Positions 20,951 through 30,980 of a stretch of DNA of 64,000 nt are shown here, piece after piece. The notes beneath the pieces are model-generated. The model made no database searches. It was not told the origin of the DNA and worked only from the letters and a program-made list of their open reading frames with translations. Every line of letters starts with the position of its first letter. Position 1 is the first letter of the stretch. The position numbers were made by a program, and so were the translations under genes. Origin of the DNA: Allomyces macrogynus ATCC 38327 (lineage: Eukaryota > Blastocladiomycota > Blastocladiomycetes > Blastocladiales > Blastocladiaceae); the NCBI GenBank assembly GCA_000151295.1, contig GG745339.1, positions 613,950 through 677,949 of the forward strand. Reading direction: 5' to 3'.

Positions 20951-23638
20951 TCAGAGGGCGCCAGCACGCCGCCGCCGACGGTCACGCGGCCCCGGAATCA
21001 CATCGTCTTCGTCGTCCCCTTCTCCACCGTCGCTAGCTTCGACCATCTCCACGTCCGAGTCAGACTCGGGATCCTCGCCCATCGCACCAAAGTGACTGGC
21101 AAGCGACCGTGGTTGGGTCCCAGCGCTAAAGCCGCCACCACCACCTGCGGCTAGTTCTTGGTCGGTGTCATCGAAATCGTCGGCACTGGCGCTGTCGCTG
21201 TCGGATGTCGGTGGCGACGCGGCGTGGCGCCGCCGACGCGCCCTCGACATGGGCATCTCGTCCTCGTCCGCTTCCTCGTCGTCGCTGGGCACCGCCGCAG
21301 CCCGTCGGCTCGCCGCACGCTCAGCACCTGGACCGGCCGCCGCCGCTGGCCCTGGCCCCGTCGTCGACGACGACGTAGGCCCGCGCGACGCCTGAAATAG
21401 CCCAGCGACCTGTGCGCGAATCACGAGTTTGCGCGCGAGCATCGCCCACCGCCTCGCAATCCTGAGCGTTCGCTCCTCGGCCTCGCGCTCGGCATTCATC
21501 CCCTGCACTTCCTCGTACGCGGCGAGCAGCACCTCGACGGCCGATTCGGGCACGATGACGCCCGTCGTGACGGGGATCGTCTTGCCGCTGCGGAACTCGA
21601 ATCCGGTCAGGGCGTCGGCGCAGTCGATGCCGAGTTGCTTGGCGACTTGCTTGAGGCCGGGGACTGGGTGGGTGGGTCGAGTAAGTGAGGTGGTGCGCGA
21701 GGTGGTGGTAGGGGAGGGGGTTGAGAACGTAACGTACGCAGGAGATGCTGTGTGCCCGTGGGGACCATGGCCGGGTGGAAGACTTCGACCTTTTCGAACT
21801 TGTTGCGCGGGATCTTGCCGTCGGCCGAGATCATAGGCGGCGCGTACGGCTCAGTCTGCCAGTTGCCGAACAGCTCCACGTCCTTGCCGCGCGTCTTGGT
21901 CACTTTGATCGGTTCGACCCCATCCTACTTGCAACCGTGAGCTCTACACCGCCGAGTGTGAAGATGAAAGTAGAATGCCACGTACCTTGATCTGCCGCCC
22001 CTCCTGCCGCAACCATGCGTCTTTCGACAACACCATCCTCACATTCCCGCGCGGGTAAATAGCCTCGCCCTTGATCTTCCCAAGCACCGGCTCTTTTGGG
22101 AACACCACCTCGTTGGCCTTCAAGTGCCGCTCGAGCACGTACAGCCGGTGCGCCTTGTAATCCCCCAACCGCGTCGGGAACGGCGCCTGCAAGAGCGACT
22201 CGAGCAATCGCTGGTCCTCGACCGCCGACGCGCGCTGCGCTTCTGCCTTGCCGGCAAGCGCCACCTCGCCGTCGGTCGTCGGGCACAGTTGTCGCCACCA
22301 CGCGTCGTCGAGCGGGAGACGTCGCGCACGGTCTTCGACGGGACGGCCGCTATCAACGAGGTACCGCACGCTCACTTCCTTGATGTCCGGCAAACCGGTG
22401 CGGAGGGTCGGTGGGTGGTGAAGAGCGACAGCGTAGGTGAGCGAGGGCAGGCCCGCAGCGGATGCGATCTGGTAGGGTGTCTTGGGCGACAGGACGGTGG
22501 ACACGGTTGAGCCCAAAACGTTGGCGAGGTCGAGGGCAAGCGGGGTCCATTCGCCGCTGGCCTTGGCGTTCGGCACTTCGAGAATCAAAGCGAGCGGGTA
22601 CACTGTCGGCGTCGGGATCGCGTCGACTATGACCTCGCGCGGCCGCGTCGTCGTGGATATTTGAGAGTTGGGCTGGCTGCTGGAGCCCGGTTGGCTGCTG
22701 GAGCCAGGATCGGGCGACGGGTCGTCAGCCGTATTCGGCGTCGTCGCGCGCAACTCGCCCTGGAACGACAGCTTGATCGGGTCCATGGCCGTGACCAGGC
22801 GGCACGGCACACCCATGGCCCACAGCATCGCCGCAGCAATGAGCGTGAGCGTGATCGGGTGGCCGGCGCCCGCATCAATCACGGTTGCAATGAGGTCCTC
22901 ACTTGAAGGGAACGGCGCAAACAGGTCAGCCGTGAACGCCGACCGGAACCACGCGAGAAACTTGCGAATCTGAATCTTGTGCCGATCGCCCTCTTGCCCA
23001 CTCGGCAGGAACCGCGGCGGGACTCGGGACAGCGCGACGGCACGGATCATGCGGCTCGACGCGAGGACGTGCAGCCGGTGCGCGGCCGCGAGCAAGCATA
23101 GCAGGTGGACATGGTGCGCGTGACGGCGCGCAATTCGGTCGGCCTTCGTCAACTTGCGACGCGTGGGTTTCGAGTCGGCGGTCGACGACGCGTCGTCGCC
23201 CTTGGAGTGGCCAGCAGATCCGATGGCAATTACAAACCCTTGAGATGAATCGGTTACTGCTGCGGCAGGCGCGGGCGCGTCGCCGTCATCGCGCTCTTTC
23301 TGTTGGTCGGGAGCCGGAGCGGCGACAGGAACGTCCTCCCACACCATATCCTCGTCGTCATCCTCATCGTGGCCTTCACTCCCGCCCGTCGTTACCAACC
23401 CGGCTGGGCCAGCAGCGGCTGCAGCCTGGGGCGGCACGACGGGCACCGCAACGGTCTCCCATGCCGCATCGTCCCAGTCTTCTTCCTCGTCTGATCCATC
23501 GTCGACGGGCTCCGGGACAAAGTCGTCTTGCTGCACACGTGGCCGCTTGCTCGGGCTGGGCGGCGATGAAGCCTGGTCGCTATCGCCATCCACGCCGGTG
23601 CTCCTTGCTGAAATCTTTCGCTTGGTGCTGCGATCCAT
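20951..23638 (-). CDS. RAD4: RAD4/XPC DNA damage recognition protein
   Basis: Three exons (23638-21986, 21924-21738, 21663-20951; introns 61 and 74 nt, donors GTACGT) give 850 residues. Rad4/XPC recognises bulky lesions and starts global nucleotide excision repair in the nucleus. Residues 1-150 are acidic and disordered, with two acidic-Trp motifs (EEEDWDDAAWETV near 51, DEDMVWEDV near 95). A transglutaminase-like core follows (RKFLAWFRSAF, GHPITLTLIAAAMLWAMG), then BHD1 (GDYKAHRLYVLERHLKANE, IYPRGNVRMVL), BHD2 (VELFGNWQTEPYAPP) and BHD3 (KQVAKQLGIDCADALTGFEF). The C-terminal 150 residues are acidic, Ser-rich and end in a basic RDRRRRRAG stretch. Splice joins fall inside conserved sequence and keep frame. 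Confidence 0.95.
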
Positions 23639-24118
23639 GGCGCGGTGCTTGCAGTCGCGAAATGATTGCCGCCAACAGCAAGGACTGGGTTGAACGACAC
23701 GACATGGAAGCAGCCGGTGACTCAGAGCTCAATCGTCAAGATCCGGGTGCGTGCAGCGCATGTAGAAGCACGTGCAAATCGACTGCTGTCCCGCGCTTCC
23801 ACGCGAGACGTGTCTTGTAGCGTCGGCCTCCAGTCGGCCTCGCGGCCGGCGCTCGCGTGCTGGCCTGCCGTGGCGGCGTTCAAGTCGCGTATACAGGCTG
23901 CCGTATCATCGTTGCGCGCGAATGCCGACGTTGCTTGCCCACGAACAACTCCCCGCGCGCCTTAGTCGAGCCGGATTCGACATCAGAAATCTGCCAACGC
24001 ATGCTCCGGCCGCTAACATCGGCTGCATGTCTTCACAAACTGTGCGATTTCCTGCCACGATTCCTGCAACCGGTGGTGAAAATGGTGATCAAACAAAAGG
24101 TATTCATTTCTCGCCCAC
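23639..24118. other. Upstream region of RAD4
   Basis: 480 bp between the 5' end of RAD4 and the 3' end of the cystathionine beta-lyase gene, both on the minus strand. It should contain the RAD4 promoter and the terminator of the upstream gene. I see no additional gene. Confidence 0.5.
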
Positions 24119-25951
24119 TCAGGCACCGCAATAACTCGGGCGCAGCTCCTCCACGATACTTGGCGCCAGCTCACGCCGCCCCGCGCCAGGACAAACGCGT
24201 GGCGGCTGCGCGATCAACAGCGGCTTGACCAATTCGTGACCTCCCGCGCTCCTCCTTGCCTCCACTTTACTCTCCTCCTCCTCGACCTCCTCGTCGCCAA
24301 GCGGCACCAGCGTCTCCGACGAATCGCGCGACGATACCGACGCGCAGTCGGCCTCATCCGTATCCACCTCATCGCTCACCTCCTCCTCTTGCTTGCTCTG
24401 CACCACCTCAGGCACCTCAGCGACCTCAAACAACCCGGCCTTGCGCAACGCGCGACGCACATCCCGCACCAAATCCCTTGTGTCCTCGATCCCGACACTC
24501 ACGCGAATCAAATCTTCGGGCAACGCCGCCGCTTGCCTCGCGCTCTGCGGAATCGACGCGTGCGACATGCGGCACGGCATCGAAACCAACGAATCGACAC
24601 ACCCAAACGAGACTGTCGTCGCAAATCGCTTCAGCGCCGTGCACACGCGCTCCGACACAGTCACATCTCCCGTCTCAAACGCGAGCACGGCGCCGCCGTG
24701 CCCGACCGGCGCGTGCGCGGCGAGTCGCGCACGTTGCCGTGCGTCCTGGCCGAGGCCGGGATAGTGCACTTTGGTCACGCCCGGGCACGACGCGAGCGTG
24801 CGTGCGAGCGCGAGCGCCGAGGATTCGGCCTGGTTCATGCGCAGCGCGAGCGTCTTGAGGCCGCGGGCCACGAGGAAGCATTCGAAGGGGGCGAGTGCGC
24901 ACCCGAACGCGTTGACGAGGCGCGCGATTTGCGCGCCGAGGGAGGGCGTGCGCGAACAGATGACGCCGGCAGTCGCGTCGTGGTGACCAGACAGAAACTT
25001 CGTGCCCGAGTGGATTTCGAGGTCGGCGGCGGAGGACGGGTGGTACGGGTCCCATGCGGGCTCGTCGGTCGGCGGGAGGTCCTCTTCGTCATCGGCCTCG
25101 GATTCGTCGTCGCTATCCTCGTCGTCAACATCGTCGTCGGCTTCCTGGTCCGGGAACCCGGCGTCCTCGCGGTCGAGCAGCAGCGGGCGGCAACGCACGG
25201 GACTCAGCATCGTGTTATCGACCACAACAAGCGCGCGCGGGTGCAGCGCGTGCGCGCACTTGGCGACCGCGCGAACATCGACCACGTGCATGCGCGGGTT
25301 AGTCGGCGACTCGAGCAACACGAGCCGCAATCGATTGCGCGGATGCGCGTTGTCATTCATGGGCAGAGCGCGCGCGCACGCGAGAGCGTCGGCGACGGAC
25401 TTGGCATCCTCGGCGTCGGGATCTGCGGATACCGGTGATGCCGGCAGGGTGGTGTGCGTGCAGGTCCCCTCGGCGCACGCCTTCAGCACGCGCGCAACGG
25501 CGGCGGTATCGGCCGTGTCCACGCGGTGGATCACGACGCCCGTGTGCTCGGCCAGCAGACCGAGGAGGCGGTGCGTGCCGCCGTACAGGTCCAGGCCCGT
25601 CACGACGTGGTCGCCAGGGCGCGTCAGCCGCACGACCACGTCGAGCGCGGCCATGCCGGAATTCACTGCAGCGACGGACGCGCCACCCGTCAGTTGTTGA
25701 ATGTGTTTTTCGAGCACGCGGCGCGTCGGGTTCCCGGATCGCGCATAGTCGAACGCCTCGGTCGCGCCGGGCGCCGTCGCAAAACCGCGGACAACGTCGA
25801 GCGCGTGGAACGTGGCCGATTGGTAGAGTGGGGTCGACGATGCGCGGTATGGGTCGCACGGGTCGCGCGGGGCGGCGACGGCTTGCGTTGCGAGCCGGAT
25901 GCTCGCGGGATTCTTGCGGTGTTGCGCAGCGGTGAGGGCCGAGGAAGGCAT
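24119..25951 (-). CDS. STR3: Cystathionine beta-lyase with acidic insertions
   Basis: A single exon of 610 residues from ATG 25951. The enzyme cleaves cystathionine to homocysteine, pyruvate and ammonia using PLP, on the methionine branch. Family features: STPLYQSATF, FDYARSGNPTR, SGMAALDVV, LESPTNPRMHVVD, VVDNTMLSPV, the PLP lysine in HSGTKFLSGHHDATAG (Lys318), LAPFECFLVARGLKTL and the beta-lyase-type SLVSMPCRMSHASIP plus DLIRVSVGIED. Two insertions interrupt the fold: about 40 residues after the VDTADTAAVARVL segment (near 160-205), and about 45 mostly acidic residues between DNTMLSP and the PLP lysine (260-305). The C-terminus carries about 110 extra acidic residues. The frame continues upstream to ATG 26398 through Arg-rich sequence, so a longer, possibly organelle-targeted form cannot be excluded. 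Confidence 0.88.
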   Translation of the reverse strand: MPSSALTAAQHRKNPASIRLATQAVAAPRDPCDPYRASSTPLYQSATFHALDVVRGFATAPGATEAFDYARSGNPTRRVLEKHIQQLTGGASVAAVNSGMAALDVVVRLTRPGDHVVTGLDLYGGTHRLLGLLAEHTGVVIHRVDTADTAAVARVLKACAEGTCTHTTLPASPVSADPDAEDAKSVADALACARALPMNDNAHPRNRLRLVLLESPTNPRMHVVDVRAVAKCAHALHPRALVVVDNTMLSPVRCRPLLLDREDAGFPDQEADDDVDDEDSDDESEADDEEDLPPTDEPAWDPYHPSSAADLEIHSGTKFLSGHHDATAGVICSRTPSLGAQIARLVNAFGCALAPFECFLVARGLKTLALRMNQAESSALALARTLASCPGVTKVHYPGLGQDARQRARLAAHAPVGHGGAVLAFETGDVTVSERVCTALKRFATTVSFGCVDSLVSMPCRMSHASIPQSARQAAALPEDLIRVSVGIEDTRDLVRDVRRALRKAGLFEVAEVPEVVQSKQEEEVSDEVDTDEADCASVSSRDSSETLVPLGDEEVEEEESKVEARRSAGGHELVKPLLIAQPPRVCPGAGRRELAPSIVEELRPSYCGA

Positions 25952-26478
25952 GGTTTGGATGGAGAATTGGGTCCTTGGCAAGATTGGACTGGATGTTGCT
26001 TTGGCACGGCGGCGGGCACGGCACGGCTTTATACAACCGCGCCGGCGCTGTTGAGCTTGTGGGCCGCGGATTGGTATGCATTTCCTGGTTCGAAAGGGAC
26101 TGTGCGGGGCACAGCGTGGACGGTGCGGGGTCGACCGCGAAGCGACCAGCGATGGAGCATCTGGGCGACGGGCAGGCCGCGCTTTCGCAAAGGTCGACCC
26201 GCGGCAGCGCCCCGTGACCGCGTGCAGAGTCTTGCTGAGGCGGGTCATCCACGCCGTGCTTGCGCCATGCTCTCCTCGCATCGCGCGCACCGTGGCGATC
26301 TTGGTTCGCAATCGCACGCCATGAGCACGCCATCGCGAGCCGGGAGACTCGGCTGGCAGTCGGCAACTCAACAAGAATTCAGGGGCAAATGAAGGCATCT
26401 TTGTCGAAAATGGTTCAATTTAACATTCCGCGAACTGTCATGACCACAAACGACCAAACACCAACTTCAACGACACGA
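25952..26478. other. Upstream region of cystathionine beta-lyase
   Basis: 527 bp between the lyase start and the 3' end of the transporter gene. The lyase frame stays open through most of it, coding Arg-rich sequence that looks more like chance than protein. Confidence 0.45.
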
Positions 26479-29400
26479 TCACTGGCACGACGCACGCACC
26501 ACCATCCGGAAGAAATGCACAACGCGGTCGACGGGCAACGCCTGCAGCGCCGCGCGCGACACGAGGTACACCACCGCGCTCGTCTCGTCCCCATTCTCTG
26601 CACTGTCCTCCTCATCATCCTCATCAAACGCGACCCAGCACGCCGTCTTGCGCCGATCGCCGGCAACAAAATCGAGTCCACCAACCACCGTCCCCTCCAA
26701 AAAGTACGTCGTCGGGTCCGGATCCTCGCCCTGCGGCAACGGCATCACCGCATTCGCCGCCGTCAGCGCAAGCGGCACGTCCGCGGCCACATCGCATCGC
26801 GACGCCGGCGCGGGGGGAACCCGCGCGGTACACAGCGCGCCGCGTAACACAAACGCGACCAAATCCGCGGCATCGCCCCGCGCGCCATAGGACCATCCCG
26901 CGGCCAGGTGCACACGCTGGAACAGTGCCGCGCGGTCGCCACAGGACACGCGCGCACGGAAGAGCGCCAAAGTCCGCGGCGGTCGTCGCATCAAACCGAC
27001 GCACCACCACTGCTCCCAGCGGCGGGAGACCACGGACGGCCATCCTTGCGTCCGCGCGCAGCGGCTGTCGTATCCTCGTCGCTCGATTCTCCCGCGGCCT
27101 CGTCGACGTGGCCAAGCACCATGGTCGCGAGTGTGGCCAAATCCGGATCGGCCTGCCACGGGTCCATCTCCGACCCGGCCGTCCAATCAAAGTCCTCCGA
27201 CACCACCGACGTCGGGCGGGACGCGGCCAGGACCGACGCGGCGGCCGCGGGCGGGGCCACACGCACGTGCTGCAGCAAACGGTTCTCGCAATACTCGAGC
27301 GCGTCGGCGACCGTCGTGCAGCACACAAGCTGCGGGTCCGACTCGACCAAAGCTCGGTGCGGGGCCGCGCCGTGCCGCGGCCGGTGCACCGCCGCCGTCG
27401 GCCAGACGCCGGCACGCTGCAAGGCGCGCGCGATATGCGCGTTCCCGGCGTTCGCGACCACGTGCGCGTGCCCGTGCGTGTGTTCTGCAACTTTGCTGCC
27501 CGCGACCTGCGTCGCCGTCGACTGGGTCCCACCGACCCCCGCGAGAACGAGCGTCACACGACGTGCGGCGAGCAGGCGCTGCAACTTGACAAACGCCTCG
27601 CCTGCACTGAAATCGATATCCTGGCACCGCGCGAAATCGAGGACCAGGAACTGCGGCCGACGCGCGAGTGCTGCAGAGGCGGCAGCGCCTGTGACAAAGT
27701 CCTCGCCCGCGACCTCGACGTCCAGGTCGTCGCCCTCGCCGTGATCCCCACCCTCGTGCTCGTCCGGTACGGCCGTCGGGTCGACGTACACGGGCCAGAA
27801 CAGCCGGCGCTGTGCCTCGCGTGCTTTCCGTGCCTTGGGCCCATCGTGCCGGTTCGGGTCCATGATCTCTTGCACGCGTTTGGTCAAGTGGTGGATCGAC
27901 GCAAAGAACAAGAACCCCTGCAACTCGAGCGTGCGCACGGCGTGCGGCGTGACCCGCGCAAGCGCGCGGTGCTGCGCGGGCATTCGGCGCACGGGCGTGC
28001 CCCATGCAGTCCCGGCACGTTCGTTGGCGAGGACCGCCGTGTGCGCGCGCGACGCGTAGGTGGCCACGAAAAAGATGCACGCGAGGACGATCCCGACGCC
28101 GACACCTTCGGTGAACCCGAGCGCGGCCATCGAGACGATGATCAGCCAGATGGTCGCGTACTCGAGCATCGTTACCATGCCGAGCGGGTCCCAGACGGCT
28201 TCCTTAAGCAGGTCGAACCCCAGGTGCATCATCAGTGCGCCGACGGTGATGGCCGGAACGGCTTGCATGATCGGGCCGCCGACCGCCCACAGGACGAACG
28301 TGCCGATCGCGAGCAAATAACCGGCCGCACGTGCGTCCCCGCCGGAGCGATGGAACATGACCGACGTGCTATAAACCAAATACGACTGGACGCTACCTCC
28401 TGCCGCAGAAAGGAGGTTGGCGAGTCCGTGGTTGGCGAGTTCGCGGTTGACCGAGACACCCGACCGTGTCGAAACGGCCAACGCCGGCACGTTGATCGGC
28501 ACGTGCAAAATCGAGAAGAAACTGAGCGAGAGCATCGTCGGAACGAGCGCGGGGAGCCAATCCCAGCGTACGGCGCCCCAACGAACGTGCCGGAAATAAG
28601 CGTAGAACGGCTGGTCGCCCGACGCGGCCATGTTGAACAACCACCCATGTTCGCGCGCCGTTTCCACGTCGATGCTAAACAGGTACAGCACAAGCCAGAA
28701 CGCGAACGGAATCATCATGAAGAAGCACGGCACGAACAGGGACCGGCGCGACGGCGACGGACCGAGGAGTAGTCGGTCGACCCGCAGCAACAGCGCCAAG
28801 CGCAACACGAGTGCGAGCGCCAACGCCGTCCCCCACTGCGCCATCGCGAGCGGCGCAAAGACTTCGGCAGCGCCCTCCGCGTTCCACTCAACGTGTACGC
28901 GCGCCGTGACTTCGATCCCGGTCTGCAGCAAAAAGTAGCCCACGCCGCCAATGGAACCGACGAGAATGTGCCGCGGGAAGTACCCAATCATGTTGCCGAG
29001 ACGGAATGCACCGAGCGCAAAGAAGGCAATCGCGGTCATGATAGTCGAGAGCGCGAATGCGGCCATGATCGTCGGCATGACGCGGTCGAGGTCGGCCGGG
29101 TCGTTGCCCGTGATACCCGCTTGAGCCACGACGGCACGAGCCTATCATCGGAACAAAAAGTCAGGGACAGGTCTATCTTGGTGAAGATTGGGTGGTCAGG
29201 AGTGACGCGAGCGAATTTACCACTACACACACAACGACCAGAGTCAGCACTCACACATACGATTCCGGTAACGCAAAGCAACAGAGAACAACGCACTCGA
29301 ATGCATAAACGGAATGATTTCGATGATCATCGACCCGACACCACACTTGAACGTGGACGTCGACGTGAACGTCAACTGCGCAATAATCGTCGAGACCATG

Positions 29401-30485
29401 AACATGGCAATCCCATCGGTGCCCGAATTGGCAAACAGCGGGTCCGTAACGGGGAACACGATCCAGCCAAACGACATGGCGTCGAGCAAGTTGAGCAGCA
29501 GACCGAGCATGACCGCGGGAAGCGTCGAGGCCAGGTGCAGCACCGCCGCCTGCGTGTCAGCGAGCACGGAACCACGCCGGTGCCACGGAATCGTGGATGT
29601 CGCTTCGGTATTGGCCGTATGGTCCGGGAAAAAGCCCGTGCGCCCGAGAAGCGGCGTCTCTTCCGTGGCGGGGGTCGCGGTCACGTCGCGGCCGGCCGTG
29701 TGGTCGGCTGCGGGAATGTTCGACGAGCGGCTCGCACGGCGCTCGGCGACAGCAGCCACCTCGTGGTCGGCAATGACCGCGTGCCGGTCGTGGTGGTGGT
29801 GCACGGGTACCTCCTCTTCGTCGGCACTCGAGCTGCTGCTGCTGCCCTTTCGAGCGGGCATGTGCGGCACCGGCGGCACATCCGCGCCATCCGTCTGCAA
29901 ATGCAACAGCGCCGAGAGCGCCGACGTCTTGGGCGTGCCCGGGCGCGACAGCGACGGTCCCGCCGTCGACGCAAGCGACGCGGACACAGCGTCTGGGATC
30001 GGCACGGCCTGCGCATCCGCAATCACGGCAACTGCCGCAAGCGGGCTGTTGCGCACGGCGGCCGTTGGGCGCGCGGGGCTTGCGAGTGCCGCGAGCTGGT
30101 GAGACGTGCGACGCACGCTCGCCGTGGACGTGACCGACGATCCAAGCAGCGCCAATTCGTCGATGGCGTCACCGGCGGGAGGAGAACGCGCTGACGACGA
30201 CATGGAGACGTAGCTGCGGCCCTGCGGCAGGTCGTCGGGGACGATGCTTGGTGACGAGTGCAGTCGCGCGAGTCGCGTGCCACGTACGGGCGTCGATGGC
30301 CCCAGCGACGATGTGTTGCTCGGCAGCGACCCGTAGCCGCCCGAGGGTGACGCGGCCGCGGCGTTCAACGACGAGCTGAGCATCGCAGTCGGGTCGGACG
30401 GCTGCCGGCGACGATGGTGCCGCGGTGAACGTCGGCGTGGGGTCGCCGCGGTCGGGATGGCCGGCGCGGGACTTGGCGACGACAT
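26479..30485 (-). CDS. VSB1: Vsb1-like SulP transporter with STAS and CNB-like domains
   Basis: Modelled exons 30485-29283, 29141-26997 and 26916-26479 give 1261 residues. Yeast Vsb1 is a vacuolar SulP-family protein needed for basic amino acid storage. About 290 disordered Ser/Pro-rich residues with an HHHHD cluster precede the membrane core (LPAVMLGLLLNLLDAMSFGW, FRLGNMIGYFPRHILVGSIGG, NVPALAVSTRSGVSVNRELANHGLANLLSAAGG when read in pieces). A STAS domain follows (FLFFASIHHLTKRVQEIMD, LVLDFARCQDIDFSAGEA), then a cyclic-nucleotide-binding-like fold (RVHLAAGWSYGARGD, LVSRAALQALP). Both splice joins are uncertain: phase demands the weak donors GTTGCT (29282) and GTTTGA (26996), although acceptors are good. 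A frameshift in the assembly near 26.95 kb is an alternative. Substrate is inferred from family. Confidence 0.82.
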
Positions 30486-30980
30486 GGTCGGGTGGAGATG
30501 CTGGTGCAGCAGCTTGACGTGCTCGTGGTACTCGACGATCCGGTGTTGACGAAAGTGGTCGGGGAGCAAGAGGATGGGAGGTGCAAGGAGCTGGAGCGAG
30601 AGAGGAAGGAGAGTGGGAGAGCCTTGTGCAACCAACCACTCGCGCGACCAGTCCGGCGAGTCCCGACTTTGCTGCTGATCAGCGACGCGGCTGGCGCGGC
30701 TCGACGCCACCCTCGCAAACGTTATCCGTGGCGGGGAACGTCACACAGCGTCAGACGCATCTGCAACAAAATGGCAACGACCCGCCGACCAGGCCATGCG
30801 CCCGTCGACCAGGATGCCGAGAGCAATGTGTGTGTGATGGAGGTGCTTGCGGTCGAACATGGTCGGCTGTCGCGACCTGCGTGCTCCATAATACATCATG
30901 ATCACCACTCTCTCAGCTCAAGCCCACGCGGCCCGCTTGCAATTCGCGTGCATTACCCTCTCCACCCCGTTTCGACCCCA
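30486..30980. other. Upstream region of VSB1-like gene
   Basis: 495 bp between the transporter start and the 3' end of MTO1, both on the minus strand. The transporter frame is open upstream to about 30710 without homology-like sequence. Promoter and 3' UTR space only. Confidence 0.45.

Noticed and set aside
25952..26398. 149-residue N-terminal extension of cystathionine beta-lyase
   Set aside because: The frame is open to an ATG, but the sequence is Arg/Pro-rich, without homology, and the conserved enzyme begins right after ATG 25951. Kept only as an alternative.
26925..28772. 615-codon plus-strand frame opposite the transporter
   Set aside because: The minus strand encodes clear SulP membrane and STAS sequence; the plus frame is Arg/His-rich shadow.
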